Origin: Fen-1308 sp035319185
GTDB lineage: Bacteria > Nitrospirota > Thermodesulfovibrionia > Thermodesulfovibrionales > Dissulfurispiraceae
Assembly: GCA_035319185.1 (NCBI GenBank)
Contig: DATHDF010000041.1
Span: 1-7,332 of the forward strand
Reading direction: 5' to 3'
DNA: 7,332 nucleotides
The notes beneath the pieces are model-generated. The model had not been told where the DNA came from, ran no database searches, and worked only from the letters and a program-made list of their open reading frames with translations. Numbering within the stretch: the first letter of the stretch is position 1; every line of letters begins with the position of its first letter. A program made the position numbers and the translations under genes. Positions 5,186 through 7,332 of the stretch are shown piece by piece.

Positions 5186-7093
5186 ATGTCAGTCAAGCAA
5201 TCGATAACAAGGAGCACACCGGGAAAAAACCGCGCGTGGCTTGCTGCGTTCGTACTAATCGCGTTAACTATATTCATTACTGGAAATGCTTTTTCAGCGG
5301 TCACCCTCAGTTGGAACGCCCCAAACTCTAATACCGACGGCACACCATTGACGGATCTATCGGGATATGAAATCTACTACGGGACTTCATCCGGTAATTA
5401 CGCCCATTCAGTCAATGTTGGAAATGTGAGATCATACACTTTTGCCAACCTGTCGGCTGGAACGTATTATTTTGTGGCAACGGCATACAATACTTCAGGC
5501 GTCGAGAGCGCATACTCAAATGAAGTTATAAAAACCGTAGCCTCTCAGTATACGTTGTCGATCGCCCGCAGCGGCACCGGCTCAGGCACTGTGTCAAGCT
5601 CACCGGCTGGGATAAATTGCGGTACGTCATGCAGCGGCTTATACAATCCCGGGGCCGTTGTCACACTCACGGGTGCTCCTGCTGCAAATTCGGTCTTCGC
5701 AGGCTGGTCCGGCGGAGGATGCTCAGGAACAGGGACATGCTCATTCACAGTAAATGCCAATACCACTGTTACCGCAATGTTCTCTCAACAAAGTCAGACC
5801 TATACCATCACAGCATCGGCAGGCACAGGTGGAAGTATCAGCCCGATCGGTGCAAAAACCATGAGCAGTGGGGGTAGCCAGACTTACACCATCACTCCTG
5901 CAGCGGGATATTCTATTGCAGGCGTGACAGTAGACGGTACTTCAGTGGGCGCAGTCGCCAGCTATCCCTTTAGTAATGTCACAGCCGACCATACTATTGC
6001 TGCCACTTTTAAGACTGCTAATGCTACTACTTACACAATCACCGCATCGGCAGGCACAGGCGGAAGCATCAGCCCGGCCGGAACAAAAACCATAAGCAGC
6101 GGAGGCAGCCAGACATACACTATCACTCCTGCGACTGGTTATTCAGTTGTAAGAGTAACTGTTGACGGCCTTCTTGCAGGTACTACTATCCGCACCTATA
6201 ATTTCAAAAATGTTACCGCCAACCACACTATTACTGCCACTTTCACGGCAAATACAAGTTCATACACAATCACCGCATCGTCAGGTACAGGCGGAAACAT
6301 TAGCCCTGCTGGACCAATTTTAGTTATCTTCGGCGGCAGCCAGGCATACACTATTACACCTTCTTCCGGCTATTCCATCGCGGGAGTTACAGTGGACGGT
6401 GTTTCGGTCGGCGCTGTGAGTACCTACACTTTCAGTAACGTCAAAACCAACCACACTATCACGGCCACTTTCAAAACAAGCTCAGGCAGTACAACAACTA
6501 CTACTAAAACCATAACTCTGGCTCCGACTTCAGATACCTTCATTAACGTTGACACTATCAATTATTCGACATCTCCCGAAAATACCACTTATACCTGGCC
6601 GGCTCAGAAGGTGGCAAATGCCATATTGATGAAGTTCGACCTGTCTGCGATTCCTGCGGGTGCTACAATTCAGAGTGCTGCACTTAATCTCTATATGTTC
6701 GACTCAGACACAAATACAGCCTATCCCTCATACAGGCTGAGCCTGAATCGAATCATCAATCACAACCCGGACCTTTCCAGGGCAACCGGTTATACTTATG
6801 ACGGAACTCATTCCTGGACATCAAATACAAAGGCGTATAACAATATTCCGTTAGCTCAAGCCGATATTTCAGGATCGTACAATACCTTAGCTGTGAACCA
6901 GACGGCGGGGTTTAAATCATGGGATGCAACTCAGTTGATAAGCTACTGGCTGACTAATCCATCGGCCAACTACGGGCTGATGATCAATTCCGACCCGGCT
7001 GCACCAGCCGATACGTTCAGGAATTTTGCCAGTTCGCAAAATGCAACGGCAAGTTGGCGTCCATATTTGAAAGTTACCTATATTACAAAGTAG
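5186..7093 (+). CDS. Secreted FN3 / InlB-type-repeat / DNRLRE-domain protein under riboswitch control
   Basis: The 635-residue product is predicted to be exported. Residues 1-38 form a signal peptide (basic start, hydrophobic 18-32, cleavage near GNAFSA). Residues 39-118 are a fibronectin type III domain (VTLSWNAP...GYEIYYG...YYFVATAYN). Residues 121-200 are an InlB-type B-repeat variant with four cysteines (C145, C149, C179, C185), probably two disulfides. Residues 206-429 hold three repeats of about 70 residues (YTITASAGTGGSISPAG...ATF). After a Ser/Thr-rich linker (431-440), residues 441-634 resemble the DNRLRE/CBM96-like beta-sandwich (MKFDLSAIPAGATIQSAALNLYMFD...PYLKVTY). No sortase motif, PEP-CTERM anchor or catalytic residues are seen, so binding or adhesion is likelier than catalysis. 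The ATG at 5186 has GTGGAGG (5174-5180) 5 nt upstream. It is a single-gene unit between the riboswitch and a strong terminator. Confidence 0.88.
   Translation: MSVKQSITRSTPGKNRAWLAAFVLIALTIFITGNAFSAVTLSWNAPNSNTDGTPLTDLSGYEIYYGTSSGNYAHSVNVGNVRSYTFANLSAGTYYFVATAYNTSGVESAYSNEVIKTVASQYTLSIARSGTGSGTVSSSPAGINCGTSCSGLYNPGAVVTLTGAPAANSVFAGWSGGGCSGTGTCSFTVNANTTVTAMFSQQSQTYTITASAGTGGSISPIGAKTMSSGGSQTYTITPAAGYSIAGVTVDGTSVGAVASYPFSNVTADHTIAATFKTANATTYTITASAGTGGSISPAGTKTISSGGSQTYTITPATGYSVVRVTVDGLLAGTTIRTYNFKNVTANHTITATFTANTSSYTITASSGTGGNISPAGPILVIFGGSQAYTITPSSGYSIAGVTVDGVSVGAVSTYTFSNVKTNHTITATFKTSSGSTTTTTKTITLAPTSDTFINVDTINYSTSPENTTYTWPAQKVANAILMKFDLSAIPAGATIQSAALNLYMFDSDTNTAYPSYRLSLNRIINHNPDLSRATGYTYDGTHSWTSNTKAYNNIPLAQADISGSYNTLAVNQTAGFKSWDATQLISYWLTNPSANYGLMINSDPAAPADTFRNFASSQNATASWRPYLKVTYITK
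5801..6472 (+). repeat. Three tandem 231-nt coding repeats (InlB-type B-repeats)
   Basis: Units begin at the tyrosine codon of YTITAS at 5801, 6032 and 6263, an exact period of 231 nt (77 codons) including short linkers; each unit ends with ATF (6010, 6244, 6472). Shared blocks include GTGGSISP or GTGGNISP, GGSQTYTITP, GYSIAGVTVDG and NHTITATF. The third unit has diverged in its first half: ILVIFGG stands where the others have KTISSGG or KTMSSGG. The preceding cysteine-containing repeat (about 5546-5785) belongs to the same fold class but not to this near-identical set. Confidence 0.9.
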
Positions 7094-7125
7094 TGGTTAA
7101 ATTCAAAAAAATAAGATAACCTTCT

Positions 7126-7167
7126 AGGCTCTCTGGCTATTGATAGCCAGGGAGCCTTGTTTCTTCT
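7126..7167 (+). terminator. Strong intrinsic terminator of the secreted-protein gene
   Basis: A 14-bp stem (7126-7139 with 7144-7157, one T-G wobble) closes a TTGA tetraloop and is followed by the T-rich TGTTTCTTCTT. It lies 32 nt after the stop codon. The neighbouring gene converges from the right. In that direction the hairpin is followed by a T-run only after some 15 nt, so it serves mainly the + strand. Confidence 0.88.
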
Positions 7168-7178
7168 TCCATCGTTAT

Positions 7179-7332
7179 TCAGACAGCGCTCAGTATCGTA
7201 AATATAGCGAACATCAGAAGCAGTGCAATTCCGACCAATGAGGCCCTGCGCCTGCCCTTCTCGCCGCGATCAATGTACGGGATGAAGAGAAGAAGACATA
7301 CATACATTACCGGAATAATCACGGTGCCGATG
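7179..7332 (-). CDS. C-terminal end of a cytochrome b/b6-like quinol oxidoreductase membrane subunit (5' part outside window)
   Basis: The frame is open from the right edge to TGA at 7181-7179 and gives 50 residues: a hydrophobic helix ending VMYVCLLLFIPYID, then RGEKGRRRASLVG, then a second helix IALLLMFAIFTILSAV up to the C-terminus. The pattern (I/V)P...LP(F/Y)(I/L)DR followed by a basic loop and a last helix is characteristic of the C-terminal domain of cytochrome b/subunit IV in bc- and b6f-type complexes. Those complexes pass electrons from menaquinol to c-type cytochromes in the cytoplasmic membrane. Only about 50 residues are visible and no heme ligand is in view, so the family call rests on this short motif. 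The gene converges on the secreted-protein gene. Confidence 0.68.
   Translation of the reverse strand, partial: IGTVIIPVMYVCLLLFIPYIDRGEKGRRRASLVGIALLLMFAIFTILSAV

Noticed and set aside
5801..6472. Tandem repeats considered as a CRISPR or intergenic repeat array
   Set aside because: The repeats are in frame, keep a protein-level pattern and have a 231-nt period; they encode protein domains.

Overview
The window looks like a piece of chromosome from an anaerobic or sediment-type bacterium. Desulfobacterota (Geobacter relatives) or possibly Nitrospirota fit best. The clues are a GEMM-I riboswitch of the adenine-20 type known from Geobacter, a secreted FN3/InlB-like-repeat/DNRLRE protein behind it, a dapF-dapA pair, and the tail of a cytochrome-b-like subunit. 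No mobile element, CRISPR array, tRNA or rRNA is visible, and the assignment to a phylum is inference.

Left part (1-2300, + strand): the 3' portion of dapF, then dapA with a strong Shine-Dalgarno and a candidate promoter of its own, then a TlpA-like thioredoxin gene whose start overlaps the end of dapA. dapF and dapA serve diaminopimelate/lysine synthesis; the thioredoxin-like protein is probably exported or membrane-anchored. A long imperfect hairpin separates this block from the convergent mscL.

Middle part (2331-4894, - strand): reading leftward, two oligopeptide/dipeptide ABC ATPase genes (dppD-like then dppF-like, 4-nt overlap) followed by mscL. No permease or binding-protein gene accompanies the ATPases here. 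mscL has its own good sigma70-type promoter with an inverted repeat in its spacer. The dppD-like gene has a promoter placed so close that the transcript may be nearly leaderless.

Right part (4895-7332): a divergent intergenic region carries a CRP/FNR-like palindrome, an AT-rich -10 region and a complete GEMM-I aptamer. The base corresponding to position 20 is A, which predicts preference for 3',3'-cGAMP over c-di-GMP. The aptamer sits in the leader of one long secreted protein: signal peptide, FN3 domain, one cysteine-containing InlB-type repeat, three near-identical repeats with an exact 231-nt period, and a C-terminal DNRLRE/CBM96-like domain. A strong terminator follows, then the convergent 3' end of a gene encoding a cytochrome-b-like membrane protein. 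The most interesting unit is the combination of CRP/FNR-like site, cGAMP-type riboswitch and repeat-rich surface protein, which suggests an extracellular or adhesive product under two layers of control.
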